Below are positions 63,103 through 64,000 of a stretch of 64,000 bases of DNA, in pieces (position 1 is the stretch's first letter; each line of letters opens with the position of its first letter). The notes under the pieces are model-generated. The model saw only the letters and a program-made list of their open reading frames with translations, searched no databases and had not been told where the DNA came from. The position numbers and the translations under genes were made by a program. This stretch comes from Antedon mediterranea (lineage: Eukaryota; Echinodermata; Crinoidea; Comatulida; Antedonidae), in contig NC_092679.1 in NCBI RefSeq assembly GCF_964355755.1, forward strand, positions 14,252,932-14,316,931. The letters are read 5' to 3'.

Positions 63103-64000
63103 AAGCTGATGATCAGTTTGATTGTAGCGATTCATCTAGATTATGTAATAATTCTAGATTATGTAATAATATATTTAGAGCACAAAGTGCACTCACTACC
63201 AACAAGATAAGGCACAGAGTATTTGTAACATTTTGAGGGATTTTTAATTGCGCTTTTATTGGTCATGAGGAAGTCCAGCTTCCTAACCAGAACTACTGTA
63301 CTCCATGTGACGTATTAATTGTTAGTTAATACGTGGTTAATAGTGTCCAATAATTTTTTTAATTTTCATGAAATATGCTTTCTTAATCTTTTGTTTGGTT
63401 AGGAAGGAAGTGGTTTGGTAAGAATACCTCTAATGAGATTTAGGTGACTGACCCGATCAACCTAGTAGGCCCAATATGAAAAGAATTGTTTGTTTTTCAT
63501 TCATAATACTCTGGTCCATTATTAATTTACTACTTTACGCGTGTAATAATGCTTGTATTTACTGTAGGCCTACCTGACTGTTTTTGTTATCGAACTCTAG
63601 GTATGTAGTAACGCCTATAGGCACCATTGACTGAATAGTAGGCAACAGGGCGTTTTCTGTAGACCTAAACAAAACGGTTTTTCAATCAATCTAAATTGTT
63701 ATGAATTAATTAATTAACTTTAACTTAACTTTCCTACATGAATTATGATTAAAATGTCTATAATTTCCACCGTACGATAAATGTTAAAGTATTTTTCTAC
63801 GAGGTGTTTTGAACTAGGCCTATTACTTTTGAACACTATATCCTATAATTATTATATAATATATGCAGTACCGGGCTGAGAATCGGATGGCTAAAAAAAA
63901 GTGGATTTAGACATTTTCACACTTCTCTCTGGTCATAGTAAAGTATAATATAAATTGAGATTTTTTTATAAATATTATGGTTTTTATTGTTTCAATTTTT
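63103..64000. other. Right end of window, no gene recognised
   Basis: AT-rich, with scattered taggcctac words and a tandem 'ctagattatgtaataat' at 63,136-63,170. No cyclase exon or other gene seen. Confidence 0.45.

Overview
The window is nuclear DNA from an animal. Genes are split by GT-AG introns, coding density is low, and retroelements, MITEs and microsatellites are abundant. I infer a marine invertebrate deuterostome, most likely an echinoderm or a close relative. The reasons are the recurring AGGCCTA word, a soluble adenylyl cyclase gene, a gypsy element with a SCAN-like Gag, and a secreted protein built from modules I associate with echinoderm and amphioxus proteins. The species cannot be named from sequence alone. 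All exon models are mine, built from splice signals, reading phase and remembered family motifs; no search was run.

Left part (1-20.3 kb): a minus-strand, eight-exon gene (exon 1 at 20,277, exon 8 ending at 2,215, continuing off the left edge) encodes a secreted protein with a signal peptide and a PAN/Apple-like module. Its introns hold most of the transposons: a LINE (6.4-11.3 kb, +) split by a Helitron-like insertion (7,493-8,966); a second LINE (11.3-16.0 kb, -) split by a 2.1-kb element with a 7-bp target duplication; and a third LINE (17.0-18.5 kb, -) inserted in a TTAA-type MITE.

Middle (20.3-26.9 kb): a divergent intergenic region with a composite palindromic MITE (21.3-21.7 kb), a 3.6-kb element with roughly 400-bp inverted ends (22,111-25,720) and a cluster of AGGCCTAG words.

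Right part (26.9-64 kb): a plus-strand gene for soluble (bicarbonate-type) adenylyl cyclase, ADCY10-like. I model 23 phase-compatible exons (26,941-60,081), covering the C1 and C2 cyclase domains, the P-loop NTPase and part of the regulatory region; the 3' part lies beyond the window. Intron 1 carries an antisense single-exon gene for a probable GPI-anchored surface protein. Intron 3 has a 0.6-kb CAT/CAC microsatellite. Intron 12 has a young antisense LTR retrotransposon. Introns 15, 22 and the start of intron 23 carry a cluster of ten tRNA-Tyr genes or relics (with introns) on the plus strand and four tRNA-Glu genes or relics on the minus strand.

The most interesting points are the loss of the bicarbonate-binding arginine in the cyclase, three PKA-type RRxS sites in the same enzyme, the tRNA-Tyr/Glu amplification inside its introns, the nearly identical LTRs of a pol-deleted SCAN-Gag gypsy element, and the unnamed secreted modular protein.
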